A stretch of 64,000 bases of DNA from Anaerolineaceae bacterium (GCA_030653365.1 JAURZL010000018.1:62001-126000), one strand, 5' to 3'. Positions 7,823 to 17,788 are shown, numbered from the stretch's first letter. A program made the numbers and translations. The notes: generated by a model not told the origin, from the letters alone.

Positions 7823-9754
7823 ATGTATAAACTCAAAATCGATGGAAATGAAATAGAAGTACCGGAAGGGACAACTGTATTAAAGGCAGCTACACAAGCT
7901 GGTATTGAGATACCAACTTTATGTGACCACCCAGCTCTGGAACCTTATGGTGGTTGCCGTCTATGTCTGGTGGAGATTGAAGGTGCCAGAACATTACAAC
8001 CTGCCTGCACATTGCCTGTGTCAAATAATATGGTCATTAAAACCCAGACAGATAAAGTAAAAAGTGCAAGAAAGTTTGTGCTTTCAATGCTTTTCAGTGA
8101 AAGAAATCATTTTTGCCCGTATTGCCAGGTAAGTGGAAGTGACTGTGAACTTCAGAATGCGGCCTATGATGAGGGAATGACCCACTGGCCTATCCAACCC
8201 AATTGGCAACCATATCAGATGGATGCTTCTCATCCATATTTTGTTCTGGAACACAATCGATGCATTCTCTGCCGGCGCTGTGTTAGAGCCTGTGCAGAAT
8301 TAGTCGGAAACTTCACACTTGGGATGGAAGAAAGGGGAGCAAATACCATATTGGTTGCTGACCTAGGTGTCCCCTTAGGATCGAGTTCCTGTATTTCCTG
8401 TGGTGTCTGTGTACAAATTTGTCCAACCGGTGCATTAATAGATCGTTGGAGTGCCTATCGTGGACAGGAAAAAGACGTCAACATTACAAAAACGATATGT
8501 ATCGGTTGTTCGATTGGTTGTGGAATAGAGGTTTTACACAGAGACAACAATTTGATAAAAATTAATGGGGACTGGGATGCGGAAATTAATGGTGGTGTCC
8601 TGTGTGATGTAGGTCGCTTTATTCCGTTGGATGAAAAACGCAACAGGGTAGTTACACCTATGGTTCGTAGAGATGGAACTTTGAAAGCAGCAACTTGGGA
8701 AGAAGCACTAACTGTTGTAATTGATAATTTCAAACCACTGATAGATAAAAAAGATGATGGAGTAGCTGCAATCGCCTCAACAAGATTGCCTGCTGATGTG
8801 CTTTATTACTTCAAACAAATTTTCTCTGAAAAATTTGATAGTGGAATGATCACCAGTACCGAAGAAGATCGATTTACGGGAGCCCTGTCCGAATTTGCAG
8901 ATGAAAAAGGATCCTTTGAATCGAAATTGTCTGATTTGCATGATGCTGATACAGTCATGACGATTGGACTGGATCTGACAAAAGATCATCAAGTTGCTGG
9001 TTTCTTTATCAAACGTCTCATTCCAAAAGGTTTACAAGTAATCCCTGTCAGTTATGAAGCTGGTGGAATGGATGCGTTCACTTCACATTCAACCGTCATC
9101 AATCATGGGAAAGATCTTGTCTTCATTCAGGCACTTGTCGGAGCTGTTTCTGGAGTAAATGTAGATACTTTAGCTGAAAAATCAGGACTTTCCTCGCAGG
9201 AAATTTCAGAGCTCGCAAAATTATTAACATCCTCAGAAAAACTTGTGTTTGTATATGGAACAGATTTTGAGGCAAAACAGAAAAAAGAAACTATCCAGGC
9301 ATTATTGAACCTGGCAGCAAAAGTAAATGCAAAATTGATCAGCATGAAAGGTAAAGCCAACAGTCTGGTTGCAGAACAATTGCGATTAAATAAATCATTC
9401 GAATTGATTGGCCACAAAGCTGCGTACGTTGCATTAGGTGATGAAGATCCTTCACAAACCCTCATAAAAAAACTTGAAGGTGTTTCATTCCTGGCGGTGC
9501 AAGCCAGTTACCAATCCGTACTTACAGCAAAAGCAGATGTGGTCTTACCTGTTACTTCGTGGTTGGAACAGGATGGTTATTATGTGACTTGTGATGGTCA
9601 GGTACAATTAGCACACAAATCATTGCAAGCCCCAGTTGATGTGAAATCAAATAAGGAAGTTGTTCTTGCAATAGCCGATCACCTGAAAATCATTTTAAAT
9701 CCTGTTTGGGATAAAGCAATCAAATTAGAAAAATCAGTTGTCGAAATTGGATAA
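7823..9754 (+). CDS. NuoG/HoxU-like iron-sulfur subunit with vestigial molybdopterin-type domain
   Basis: A 643-aa electron-transfer subunit. Clusters visible in order: [2Fe-2S] (C34, C45, C48, C62), a His-Cys3 [4Fe-4S] site (HFCPYCQVSGSDC), two ferredoxin clusters (CILCRRCVRAC and CISCGVCVQICP), then a CIGCSIGC...C site at the start of a molybdopterin-oxidoreductase-like domain. That domain continues to the end but lacks the C-terminal cofactor-binding cap of real formate dehydrogenases, so it is probably structural as in NuoG. It is longer than a typical HoxU (about 240 aa). It lies between the NuoF-like gene and the hydrogenase small subunit and should wire the flavin site to the NiFe site. 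Confidence 0.9.
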   Translation: MYKLKIDGNEIEVPEGTTVLKAATQAGIEIPTLCDHPALEPYGGCRLCLVEIEGARTLQPACTLPVSNNMVIKTQTDKVKSARKFVLSMLFSERNHFCPYCQVSGSDCELQNAAYDEGMTHWPIQPNWQPYQMDASHPYFVLEHNRCILCRRCVRACAELVGNFTLGMEERGANTILVADLGVPLGSSSCISCGVCVQICPTGALIDRWSAYRGQEKDVNITKTICIGCSIGCGIEVLHRDNNLIKINGDWDAEINGGVLCDVGRFIPLDEKRNRVVTPMVRRDGTLKAATWEEALTVVIDNFKPLIDKKDDGVAAIASTRLPADVLYYFKQIFSEKFDSGMITSTEEDRFTGALSEFADEKGSFESKLSDLHDADTVMTIGLDLTKDHQVAGFFIKRLIPKGLQVIPVSYEAGGMDAFTSHSTVINHGKDLVFIQALVGAVSGVNVDTLAEKSGLSSQEISELAKLLTSSEKLVFVYGTDFEAKQKKETIQALLNLAAKVNAKLISMKGKANSLVAEQLRLNKSFELIGHKAAYVALGDEDPSQTLIKKLEGVSFLAVQASYQSVLTAKADVVLPVTSWLEQDGYYVTCDGQVQLAHKSLQAPVDVKSNKEVVLAIADHLKIILNPVWDKAIKLEKSVVEIG

Positions 9755-9775
9755 TGGTAGAAATGAGGATAAATT

Positions 9776-10315
9776 ATGAGTAAACCAAAAGTTGCGACAG
9801 ATTGGATGGCAGGATGTGCAGGATGCCATATGTCTTTGCTCGATATCGATGAAAGAATTCTTCAAGTTCTTGAATTAGTAGACCTGCGTGCTTCACCAAT
9901 AACAGATCTGAAAGAAGCAGATGAAACTGGCGTCGATGTAGGTGTCTTAGAAGGTGGAATCAACAACACTGCCAATGAGCACCAGGCAAAATTAATGCGA
10001 TCACGATGTAAATACCTGGTGGCATTAGGCGATTGTGCGGTCTTCGGTGGCGTACCAGCCATGCGTAATTTCTTCACGATCGAAGAAACATTGAGACGAG
10101 CTTACATTGAAACTGAAAGTACAGTCGATGGATTTATCCCTACTGATCCGGAATTAGCAGTTCCTACTCGAGTCAGAGCAGTACAAGAGGTAGTTCCAGT
10201 TGATTTACATGTGCCAGGATGTCCTCCCAGCGCTGATGTAATCTTTCATGTATTGGCTGAATTAGCGCAGGGAAGAATCCCTGAATTAAAAGATGAAAAT
10301 CTTCATTGGCATTAG
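9776..10315 (+). CDS. NiFe hydrogenase small subunit (group 3, HoxY-like)
   Basis: A 179-aa short hydrogenase small subunit of the cytosolic group 3 type. The proximal [4Fe-4S] ligands are C14 and C17 (GCAGCH), C87 (GDCAVFGG) and C149 (PGCPPSAD). There is no twin-arginine signal and no medial or distal cluster domain, which fits a cytoplasmic enzyme that passes electrons straight to the Fe-S/diaphorase subunits. It starts 21 bp after the NuoG/HoxU-like gene, with GAGGA upstream, and its end is 11 bp before the large-subunit ATG. Confidence 0.95.
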   Translation: MSKPKVATDWMAGCAGCHMSLLDIDERILQVLELVDLRASPITDLKEADETGVDVGVLEGGINNTANEHQAKLMRSRCKYLVALGDCAVFGGVPAMRNFFTIEETLRRAYIETESTVDGFIPTDPELAVPTRVRAVQEVVPVDLHVPGCPPSADVIFHVLAELAQGRIPELKDENLHWH

Positions 10316-10326
10316 GAGGAAAAATA

Positions 10327-11757
10327 ATGGTAGCTCAGAAAATTACAATAGAACCAGTAACCCGCATCGAAGGACACGCAAAAATTACGATTCACATGAA
10401 AGATGATAATCAATCTGTTGATCATGCTTTTTTACACGTCAATGAATTTCGTGGTTTTGAAAAATTTTGCGAAGGCAGAATGATCTTTGAAATGCCTTTA
10501 ATCACACCAAGAATTTGTGGAATTTGCCCGGTCAGTCATCATCTTGCAGCCGCCAAAGCTGGTGATGCTGTATTAGGTGCTCCCCCACCACGGCCAGCTT
10601 CACTGCTGAGAGAATTAATGCATATGGGACAAATTATTCAATCTCATGGTATGCATTTCTTTGAATTAGCGGGTCCGGATTTACTTTTAGGTTTTGATGC
10701 AGATCCGGCGATTCGAAATGTTGTTGGTTTGGTACAGCAAAGTCCTGAAATAACTGTCAAAGCAGTTCAATTGAGAAAATTTGGACAGGAAATTATTCGA
10801 ATCTTAGGTGGTCGCCGTATACACCCTGTTTTCGCTGTTCCTGGAGGAGTGAACAAAGCCTTATCAAATGCCGATCGTGAAATTATACTTTCTGGAATCG
10901 ATCAGGCACTGGAAACAACACAACTGGGAATTTCAATCATTAAAGATTGGGCTGAAAAAAACATGGAAGATATCCAAAAATTTGCAGTATTTCCAACTGG
11001 ATATTTTGGCTTGATTACCGAAGATAATGGCCTTGAATTGTATGAAGGCAATTTACGAATGGTCGGAAGAAATGGCGGTGAATTGGAGCGATTCCCGGCA
11101 TCCAAATATCTGGATTACATTTCAGAACACGTAGAAAATTGGTCATACTTGAAATTCCCTTATTATAAAAAATTGGGTTGGCCAGATGGCGTATATCGCG
11201 TCGGTCCATTAGGAAGGTTGAATATCATCGACAAAATTGATACACCGTTAGCCAATGAAGAATTCAAAAAATACAAGCAGATAAATAATGGCAAACCCAT
11301 TGAAAATACCCTTTATTACCATTATTCAAGACTGATTGAAACTTTATTCGCAGTTGAAAGAGCAAAGATTCTTTTGGACGATCCTGACCTCTTATCAAAT
11401 GATATTCTGAATACCCGCCATGATTTCAAAGGCGAAGGAGTTGGTGTCATTGAAGCACCAAGGGGTACTTTGTTGCATCATTATTGGGCAAATGAAAATG
11501 GTCAAATCAAAAAATTAAACCTGATTGTTTCCACTGGTCATAATAATTACGCGATGAGTAAAGCGGTCGATATGGTTGCAAAAACCTACGTAAAAGGACC
11601 AGATATTCATGAAGGTTTACTAAACCGAGTTGAAGCAGCTGTCAGGGCGCATGATCCTTGTCTTTCATGTTCAACTCATGCAATTGGCCAGATGCCAATG
11701 ATCGTCGATGTAGTTGACGTTGAAGGAAAGATCATTAAAACTTTACAACGCGATTAG
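10327..11757 (+). CDS. NiFe hydrogenase large subunit (group 3, HoxH-like)
   Basis: A 476-aa catalytic subunit carrying the NiFe(CN)2CO site. The L1 motif [11 protein letters not shown] supplies C64 and C67, and the L2 motif DPCLSCSTH supplies C445 and C448. The chain continues 25 residues past H451, the expected peptide to be removed by a maturation protease. The ATG at 10327 is chosen because AGGAGG lies at 10314-10319; an in-frame TTG at 10306 would overlap the small subunit. With the neighbouring subunits it makes a soluble NAD(P)-linked H2:acceptor oxidoreductase, working as uptake or evolving enzyme according to redox state. Confidence 0.96.
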   Translation: MVAQKITIEPVTRIEGHAKITIHMKDDNQSVDHAFLHVNEFRGFEKFCEGRMIFEMPLITPRICGICPVSHHLAAAKAGDAVLGAPPPRPASLLRELMHMGQIIQSHGMHFFELAGPDLLLGFDADPAIRNVVGLVQQSPEITVKAVQLRKFGQEIIRILGGRRIHPVFAVPGGVNKALSNADREIILSGIDQALETTQLGISIIKDWAEKNMEDIQKFAVFPTGYFGLITEDNGLELYEGNLRMVGRNGGELERFPASKYLDYISEHVENWSYLKFPYYKKLGWPDGVYRVGPLGRLNIIDKIDTPLANEEFKKYKQINNGKPIENTLYYHYSRLIETLFAVERAKILLDDPDLLSNDILNTRHDFKGEGVGVIEAPRGTLLHHYWANENGQIKKLNLIVSTGHNNYAMSKAVDMVAKTYVKGPDIHEGLLNRVEAAVRAHDPCLSCSTHAIGQMPMIVDVVDVEGKIIKTLQRD

Positions 11758-11760
11758 GTA

Positions 11761-12315
11761 ATGGCAGAGAATAACAAAACATCTTCAAAGCGTGTTCATA
11801 ATGAACACGCTTTGAAGAAAATTCCAAAAACGTTAATCATAGGATATGGTAATCCAGATCGGGAAGATGACGGGGTTGCCTGGCATATTCTGAAAGGAAT
11901 CGCCAATCAATTTGGGTTGTCTTACCCGGAGACCATGGATGACGAAACAATCAAGGTGAATGAGAATCTTCACTTTCTATTTAATCTTCAATTGATACCT
12001 GAAATGACTTACGATATGCGTAATTATTCCAGAATTTGTTTTGTTGATGCTCATACAGGTGCATTAGAAGATGATCTTCATTGGCAGATTGTTGAAAGAT
12101 TATTTCAAAACTCACCATTGACCCACCATATGACTCCGCAGACAGTCATGTCAATTCTGGATACTGCATTCAATCAAAAACCGGAAGCAATTTTAGTGTC
12201 GGTCAGAGGTTTTCAATTCGGCTTTGAGAATCAACTTTCCGATCAAACCCAATCCCTGGCAAACGTAGCAATAGAAAAAATTACAGCTTGGATAACAAGA
12301 ACTGAACCAACATAA
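11761..12315 (+). CDS. NiFe hydrogenase maturation endopeptidase (HoxW/HyaD family)
   Basis: A 184-aa protein with the M52 peptidase motif IIGYGNPDREDDGVAWHIL, a second acidic site in ICFVDAHTG, and HHMTPQTV as the later His region. It should cleave the C-terminal peptide of the large subunit after nickel insertion. It starts 3 bp after the large subunit stop and is immediately disturbed by a perfect hairpin (11782-11818). The conserved fold begins only at about residue 22, so a TTG at 11812 inside the hairpin's right arm is an alternative start. The region around residues 55-80 looks longer than in many relatives. Confidence 0.9.
   Translation: MAENNKTSSKRVHNEHALKKIPKTLIIGYGNPDREDDGVAWHILKGIANQFGLSYPETMDDETIKVNENLHFLFNLQLIPEMTYDMRNYSRICFVDAHTGALEDDLHWQIVERLFQNSPLTHHMTPQTVMSILDTAFNQKPEAILVSVRGFQFGFENQLSDQTQSLANVAIEKITAWITRTEPT
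11782..11818 (+). repeat. perfect 18-bp inverted repeat at the start of the protease gene
   Basis: TCTTCAAAGCGTGTTCAT and its exact reverse complement are separated by a single A. In RNA this gives a very stable hairpin covering codons 8-19 of the protease gene, directly after the large-subunit gene. There is no T-run after it, so it is not a standard intrinsic terminator. It could dampen translation or protect the upstream mRNA. Confidence 0.85.
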
Positions 12316-12356
12316 AGAAATTTATTAAGTATCATCTCAATTAACCAAGATTGACA

Positions 12357-12390
12357 GGTGTTTTGTACGGTGATACCAATTAAAAACACC
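12357..12390 (+). terminator. possible terminator hairpin after the hydrogenase operon
   Basis: GGTGTTTT (12357-12364) pairs with AAAACACC (12383-12390) across an 18-nt loop that itself contains GGT-GAT-ACC. A GCTTTTTATT run follows about 6 nt later. The distance to the T-run makes it a weak intrinsic terminator. Confidence 0.35.
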
Positions 12391-12431
12391 CTGAACGCTT
12401 TTTATTAAAAAGGTCAAAATTTATCAATAGA

Positions 12432-12469
12432 AACAAACTTCCACTCGTAATTATGAAAGGAAGTTTGTT
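12432..12469 (+). terminator. hairpin with 11-bp perfect stem, possible terminator or 5' element
   Basis: AACAAACTTCC (12432-12442) and GGAAGTTTGTT (12459-12469) form an 11-bp stem with a 16-nt loop. A run of six T (ATTTTTTATG) begins about 15 nt downstream. It could terminate read-through from the hydrogenase operon or be an operator for the formate operon. Confidence 0.4.
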
Positions 12470-12663
12470 ACATTTAGACTAAATTTTTTATGACTTGATT
12501 GTTTCCTTTTGTCTGAAAAATCTGTTATATTATATATCCTATAGAATTTCTCTTATTTACCTAAATCAAACATACACAAAAATAGTTCTTTGTTACTCTA
12601 AAAGTAATTTAGTAATTAATTCAAAATTTTTCTTGAAGAAAACCAAGATTAAAGGATGACAAT

Positions 12664-13221
12664 ATGATGGATCAGGTTTCAGAACATTTATATGGATTAA
12701 GTGGTCAATCCATGCATGAATTAATCCATAAATTTCCTCTTGATCAAACTGATATCAGAGAGAATATAGACAATATTTTGCAAGAATATAAAGATGTCCC
12801 CGGCGGGTTGATGGTCATTTTAAATGAAATTCAGAGCCAAATTGGATATATTTCTCGACCCATTCAGGAGTATGTTTCTTTAGTTTTAAACACTCCAGTC
12901 AGTACAATTGCTGGCGTTGTAAGTTTTTATTCATTTTTTACAACCGAACCAAGAGGAGACCATACAGTTAAATTTTGTATGGGCACAGCCTGTTATGTCG
13001 GTGGCACACAACAACTCATTCGTAAAGCTGAACAGATTCTCAATATTCAATCAGGTGAGACAACCCCAGACAATCGTATTACTTTGGAGGTTTGTCGATG
13101 TGTAGGTTCATGTAGTCAGGCACCGGTCGTTGTGGTGGATGAGCAAATGTATGGCCGTCTGAGACCCAGCAAAATACCACCATTGATTCGAGATATATTA
13201 AAAAAGTATGAAGATTCATAA
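12664..13221 (+). CDS. NuoE-like 2Fe-2S diaphorase subunit (third copy)
   Basis: A 185-aa NuoE/HydC-type protein with complete ligands, CMGTACYVGG and CRCVGSC. It is much closer to the first copy (2300) than to the second: both have TVKFCMGTACYVGG- or TIKFCMGTACYVGG-like blocks, GETT.D..ITLE and SQAPV. AAGGA lies upstream of tandem ATGs at 12664 and 12667. It opens the formate dehydrogenase operon and should form the NAD(H)-side module with the NuoF-like protein encoded 15 bp downstream. Confidence 0.92.
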   Translation: MMDQVSEHLYGLSGQSMHELIHKFPLDQTDIRENIDNILQEYKDVPGGLMVILNEIQSQIGYISRPIQEYVSLVLNTPVSTIAGVVSFYSFFTTEPRGDHTVKFCMGTACYVGGTQQLIRKAEQILNIQSGETTPDNRITLEVCRCVGSCSQAPVVVVDEQMYGRLRPSKIPPLIRDILKKYEDS

Positions 13222-13236
13222 GGAGTAAAATTCTTA

Positions 13237-14886
13237 ATGACAAAAATAATTGGTCTTAATCACCTGATTAATCTGCAAGAACAGATTATTGAAAAGAAAC
13301 GTGATGAAATCACATCCGAACATTTTAAAGGTTGGGGCCAGGAAAAATTTGCACCCCAGGCACTCAAAGAGGATCAAGAACTTGATGCTCCAAGAGGAAA
13401 AGAAATTCGCGTTGTTTTACGAAACTGTACATTGATTGACCCTGAAAGCCTGGATGACTATATTTCGGAAGATGGTTACCAGGCTTTGGCAATGGTTCTT
13501 GAGAAAAATACGCCGGAAGAAGTAATAGAAATTATCGCAAAATCTGGCCTTCGTGGACGTGGAGGTGCAGGGTTTCCAACCGCAAAAAAATGGGAACTAA
13601 CCCGAAATAATCCTGGAAATCCAAAATACATCATTTGTAATGCTGACGAAGGCGATCCTGGTGCGTTTATGAACCGGAGAGTGTTGGAAGGTGACCCACA
13701 TTCTGTTTTGGAAGGAATGGCAATCGCTGCCTATGCAATTGGTGCTGAACAAGGGTATGTGTATTGCCGAGCAGAATACCCAATTGCAGTTCGAACCTTA
13801 ATTAAAGCAATTCAGCAAGCACAGGATTATGGAATTCTTGGCAATAATATCTTCGGAAGTGATTTCTCTTTTAATATTGAACTAAGAATGGGGGCTGGTG
13901 CATTTGTTTGTGGTGAAGAAACTGCTCTGATTGCATCCATCGAAGGTAAACGCGGGGAGCCACGCCCACGCCCACCTTTTCCCGCCGTCTCAGGTCTTTG
14001 GGGAAAACCAACCTCTATCAATAACGTTGAAACATTCGCAAATGTCCCCCAAATTATTCTTACAGGACCTGAATGGTTTGCCAGTATGGGTACAGAAAAA
14101 AGTAAGGGAACCAAAACTTTTGCGCTGGCAGGAGACGTGAACCACACTGGTTTGATTGAAGTTCCTTTAGGAATCACCTTACGGGAAATCATTTATGATG
14201 TGGGCGAAGGGGTTAAGAAAAATAAAAAGCTTAAAGCAATTCAAACAGGTGGACCAATGGGAGGATGTATCCCTGCCAGCATGATTGATTTACCAGTGGA
14301 TTATGAATCGCTGACTGCTGCAGGGTCAATGATGGGTTCCGGTGGAATGATCGTCATGGACGAAGATACCTGTATGGTGGATATCGCCCGTTTTTTTATG
14401 GAATTCAATCAAGAAGAAAGTTGTGGAAAATGCACTCCTTGCAGGGTTGGTACTTACAGTATGCTACAGATACTTAACCGCATCTGTCAGGGTGAAGGCG
14501 AAGATGGTGATATTGAAGAATTGGAGCGATTGAGCAAAGTAACCCGAATTCATAGTCTTTGTGGCCTCGGTCAGGGTGCTCCTAATCCAGTTGTCAGTAC
14601 AATAAAACATTTCCGAGATGAGTACGAAGCGCATATTTATGAGCATCGCTGCCCGGCAAAAGTCTGTCGCGCATTAATTCGTTATGAAATTAATAAAGAA
14701 AAATGTACAGGTTGTACGTTCTGTGCAAAAAATTGTCCAGTTGGTGCTATTACGGGCGAACGCAGAAAACCGCATGAGATCGATCAGGATATTTGTATCC
14801 AATGTGGCATTTGCTTTCAAACTTGTAACTTTAATGCAATCGAAATACTTCCTGGAAAAGCACAACTTGTGGGAGAAAATGCATGA
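13237..14886 (+). CDS. NuoF-like flavoprotein with C-terminal 2x[4Fe-4S] domain (third copy)
   Basis: A 549-aa NADH-binding FMN protein. The FMN loop [11 protein letters not shown] lies near 104, [22 protein letters not shown] follows, the ESCGKCTPC motif lies near 394, and a C-terminal ferredoxin domain has [12 protein letters not shown] and [12 protein letters not shown] (489-535). The thioredoxin-like N-terminal domain is missing: the first 50 residues are an unrelated charged helix ([20 protein letters not shown]). The core is very close to the first copy, and a 27-nt stretch (13398-13424) is identical to 4137-4163. It overlaps the next gene by an ATGA junction, which ties it to the formate dehydrogenase-like subunit. 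Confidence 0.93.
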   Translation: MTKIIGLNHLINLQEQIIEKKRDEITSEHFKGWGQEKFAPQALKEDQELDAPRGKEIRVVLRNCTLIDPESLDDYISEDGYQALAMVLEKNTPEEVIEIIAKSGLRGRGGAGFPTAKKWELTRNNPGNPKYIICNADEGDPGAFMNRRVLEGDPHSVLEGMAIAAYAIGAEQGYVYCRAEYPIAVRTLIKAIQQAQDYGILGNNIFGSDFSFNIELRMGAGAFVCGEETALIASIEGKRGEPRPRPPFPAVSGLWGKPTSINNVETFANVPQIILTGPEWFASMGTEKSKGTKTFALAGDVNHTGLIEVPLGITLREIIYDVGEGVKKNKKLKAIQTGGPMGGCIPASMIDLPVDYESLTAAGSMMGSGGMIVMDEDTCMVDIARFFMEFNQEESCGKCTPCRVGTYSMLQILNRICQGEGEDGDIEELERLSKVTRIHSLCGLGQGAPNPVVSTIKHFRDEYEAHIYEHRCPAKVCRALIRYEINKEKCTGCTFCAKNCPVGAITGERRKPHEIDQDICIQCGICFQTCNFNAIEILPGKAQLVGENA

Positions 14887-17663
14887 TTCCTATCACAATA
14901 AATGGCAAACAATTCAATGTTACCGAAGGAAAAACCCTCCTTAGAGCTGCGCAGGAACTTGGAATAACCATTCCCAGTCTTTGTGATCATCCGGATTTAA
15001 CGCCCCATGGCGGTTGCCGATTATGTGATGTTGAAGTAAAAGGTTTACGAATTCCGGTTGCAGCCTGTACTCTACAAGTTTCAGCCAATATGGAAGTAAT
15101 AACTGAAACACAGGATTTAAATGAAGCAAGAAAAACGATTCTTGAATTTCTTTTGGTCAATTATAATGGCCCAGCGACCATAGAAAACGGAAAACCTAAC
15201 GCATTTCTTAAATGGTGCCAGCATTATCAAGTTGATATTCAAAATAAAATGCGAAAAGAACCGAAACATATTGTCGACAGCGACCCTAATCCTTTTATTC
15301 GGGTTGATTTAAATCAATGTATTTTATGTACACGCTGTATCCGGGCTTGTGCAGAAATCCAGGGACGATTTGTCTGGGGTTTGGCAAACCGTGGAATTGA
15401 GAATCAGATTATTTCTGGATCTGGTGTCCCATTATTGCAAGCAAGGTGTGAGTCTTGTGGTGCATGTGTAGATTATTGTCCAACCGGCGCATTAACCCAC
15501 AAGCCATCATTTAATCAAGCACCACCAGAAATTAAGGTTCAGACGACCTGTACATATTGTGGAGTTGGTTGTAATTTTGATCTGAATGTCCTCAATGATG
15601 AAGTGGTAAAAATTACCCCCAATCCCAATTCACCAGTGAACGGAAAGCATCTTTGTGTTAAAGGTCGTTATGGATATAAATTCATCAACCATCCCGATCG
15701 TCTTAAGCATCCTATGGTAAGGGAATATCTGTTAAGAGGTGAACCAAAAACTTCGCTTAAGGAAAGTCCGTGGGTTGAAGTGGATTGGGAAACGGCAATC
15801 AATCTGGTAGCAAAAAAACTATCTCAAATTAAAAATGAAAGTGGATCAGATTCAATAGGCGTGTTAACTTCGGCAAAATGTACAAACGAAGAAAACTACT
15901 TAATGAACAAGTTCTCACGGCAAATCATCGGCACCCACAATATTGACCATTGTGCAAGATTATGTCACTCTTCCACCGTAGCAGGACTAGCGATGAGTTT
16001 CGGTTCAGGAGCAATGTCGAACACAATGGAGGATATTGTTGACCATGCAAAATCTATTTTGATTATTGGTTCGAATACTACTGAACAACATCCAGTGATT
16101 GGATCCAAAATTCGGCAAGCAGTATTGAATAGAAATGTAAAATTGATTGTCGCTGATCCAAGAAAAATTGATATCGCGGAATTTTCATCGATTTACCTAC
16201 GCCACAAACCTGGAACTGATGTGGCATTAATCAACGGCATAATGCACATTATCCTTCGAAATAACTGGCAGGATCAACAATATATCGATCAGCGATGCGA
16301 GAATTTTGACGAATTCAAAGAAACCTTAAAGTCATATTCACCGGAAATTGTTTCAAAAATTACTGGCATCTCGGAAGAAGATTTACAGACAACCGCTGAA
16401 TTAATGGCAAAACAAAAACCTATGGCTGTTTTTTGGGCAATGGGTATTACGCAACATTCAACTGGTGTATTGAACGTTCTTACACTGGCAAATCTCCAAA
16501 TGCTGTTAGGCAACATGGGCATCAAAGGAGGCGGAGTCAATCCATTGCGGGGACAAAATAATGTTCAGGGTGCCTGTGATATGGGAGGTTTACCAAACGT
16601 GTTTCCAGGTTATCAATCCGTCACCAATCAGGATTTTGTTCAGAAATTCAATATTGCCTGGGGTACTTCTACTGCTGGAAGTGGATTGCCAGTATTATTT
16701 AACAACCTTCCAGGGTTGACTTCAACTGAAATGATACCAATGGCGGGAGAAGGAAAAATCCGTGCTTTGTACATTCTTGGTGAAAACCCGTTGGTGACTG
16801 ACCCAGACGTTAATCACACTCGTAAATGTCTTGAAGCCTGTGAATTTATTGTTTTACAGGAAATATTTCCATCTGAAACATCAATGTATGCTGATGTCCT
16901 TCTACCAGGCGTCTCATTTGCCGAAAAAGATGGAACGTTTACCAATACAGAACGTAGAGTTCAAATGGTTCGAAAGGCAATAAATCCTAAAGGTGAGGCT
17001 AGAGCAGATTGGAAAATAATAACTGATCTGGCAAATGAGATCTTGAAAATTGAAAAAAGGCAACCTGTTGGTGGTTATGCTGGTTGGAATTACCAAAATC
17101 CTTCAGAAATAATGGATGAAATTGGTGCTCTTACACCCAGTTATGCAGGAATTACCCATGAAAGACTAAATAAGGGAGCATCTTACCATTGGCCAGTAAA
17201 GGATTTAGACCATCAAGGAACACCTATCCTGCATATTGAAACTTTTACAAGGGGGAAGGGAAAATTCCACACCACTGAACATCTGGATCCAAAAGAACTG
17301 CCGGATGAGGAATATCCATTTTTATTAACCACGGGTAGAGTCCTGTATCATTGGCACGCTGGGGAAATGACTCGACGATCTGCAGAAATTTTGGATGTTT
17401 ATCCTGGCGCATATATTGAGATTCATCCTGAAGATGCAATCAAATATAGAATTCAACAAAATCAAATCATCACGTTGACCTCTCGACGGGGGATCACCAA
17501 AGGGAAAGCATTAATCACTGAAAGAGTATCTCCAGGTTTGATATTTGCGAATTTCCACTTTCCCGGTGAACAAAACACAAACAATTTGACGATTGCTGAA
17601 TTAGACCCTGTTTCAAAAATTCCTGAATATAAAGTTTGTGCTGTTAAATTAGAAATTCAGTAA
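14883..17663 (+). CDS. formate dehydrogenase alpha-like subunit (Cys type, NuoG-like N-terminus)
   Basis: A 926-aa molybdopterin oxidoreductase. The N-terminal [2Fe-2S] domain has C34, C45, C48 and C62. Two ferredoxin clusters follow ([11 protein letters not shown] and [12 protein letters not shown]), then the catalytic domain with CTYCGVGC...C, the active-site CARLCHSS (C361-H362, where Sec enzymes have U-H), [12 protein letters not shown], and a complete C-terminal cofactor-binding domain ([18 protein letters not shown]). The His-Cys3 [4Fe-4S] motif normally found between the [2Fe-2S] domain and the ferredoxin domain is absent; only a lone CQH remains. With NuoE/F it should form a soluble NAD-linked formate dehydrogenase/CO2 reductase. 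Mo versus W cannot be told. Confidence 0.92.
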   Translation: MIPITINGKQFNVTEGKTLLRAAQELGITIPSLCDHPDLTPHGGCRLCDVEVKGLRIPVAACTLQVSANMEVITETQDLNEARKTILEFLLVNYNGPATIENGKPNAFLKWCQHYQVDIQNKMRKEPKHIVDSDPNPFIRVDLNQCILCTRCIRACAEIQGRFVWGLANRGIENQIISGSGVPLLQARCESCGACVDYCPTGALTHKPSFNQAPPEIKVQTTCTYCGVGCNFDLNVLNDEVVKITPNPNSPVNGKHLCVKGRYGYKFINHPDRLKHPMVREYLLRGEPKTSLKESPWVEVDWETAINLVAKKLSQIKNESGSDSIGVLTSAKCTNEENYLMNKFSRQIIGTHNIDHCARLCHSSTVAGLAMSFGSGAMSNTMEDIVDHAKSILIIGSNTTEQHPVIGSKIRQAVLNRNVKLIVADPRKIDIAEFSSIYLRHKPGTDVALINGIMHIILRNNWQDQQYIDQRCENFDEFKETLKSYSPEIVSKITGISEEDLQTTAELMAKQKPMAVFWAMGITQHSTGVLNVLTLANLQMLLGNMGIKGGGVNPLRGQNNVQGACDMGGLPNVFPGYQSVTNQDFVQKFNIAWGTSTAGSGLPVLFNNLPGLTSTEMIPMAGEGKIRALYILGENPLVTDPDVNHTRKCLEACEFIVLQEIFPSETSMYADVLLPGVSFAEKDGTFTNTERRVQMVRKAINPKGEARADWKIITDLANEILKIEKRQPVGGYAGWNYQNPSEIMDEIGALTPSYAGITHERLNKGASYHWPVKDLDHQGTPILHIETFTRGKGKFHTTEHLDPKELPDEEYPFLLTTGRVLYHWHAGEMTRRSAEILDVYPGAYIEIHPEDAIKYRIQQNQIITLTSRRGITKGKALITERVSPGLIFANFHFPGEQNTNNLTIAELDPVSKIPEYKVCAVKLEIQ

Positions 17664-17673
17664 AACGAAGCAT

Positions 17674-17706
17674 CTCATTAAACCATGGTTGGTGTGAGGT
17701 TTTTAG
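17674..17706 (+). terminator. weak hairpin after the formate dehydrogenase gene
   Basis: CTCA-ttaAACC-at-GGTT-ggtg-TGAG forms an interrupted stem 11 bp after the stop codon and is followed by GTTTTT. It is a plausible but weak intrinsic terminator. Confidence 0.35.
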
Positions 17707-17788
17707 TATGCAAATGCCCACTCAAAAACTCAGACCGTTATAATGAAAAGGAAACGTAAATCATTTAATTTTCAGGTTGTGTGCCGCA

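Larger units (their letters stand above)
12316..12663. other. 348-bp non-coding gap between hydrogenase and formate dehydrogenase operons
   Basis: I see no coding sequence here. It contains two hairpins (12357-12390 and 12432-12469), several AT-rich hexamers that could be promoter elements for the formate operon (for example TGTTATATTATAT near 12530), and AAAGGATGA just before the ATG at 12664. No clear -35/-10 pair with good spacing could be assigned. Confidence 0.6.

Noticed and set aside
2300..12315. [FeFe] hydrogenase catalytic subunit
   Set aside because: I looked for TSCCPxW, MPCxxKxxE and ExMACxxGCxxGGG motifs in the proteins of the island and found none; the hydrogenase here is NiFe.
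13827..14192. 121-aa open frame on the - strand
   Set aside because: It mirrors the conserved FMN/NADH region of the third NuoF gene; open antisense frames of this kind appear at the same place in the first copy (4500-4763).
15963..15965. selenocysteine codon in the formate dehydrogenase
   Set aside because: The codon is TGT (Cys), not TGA, and no SECIS-like hairpin is needed.
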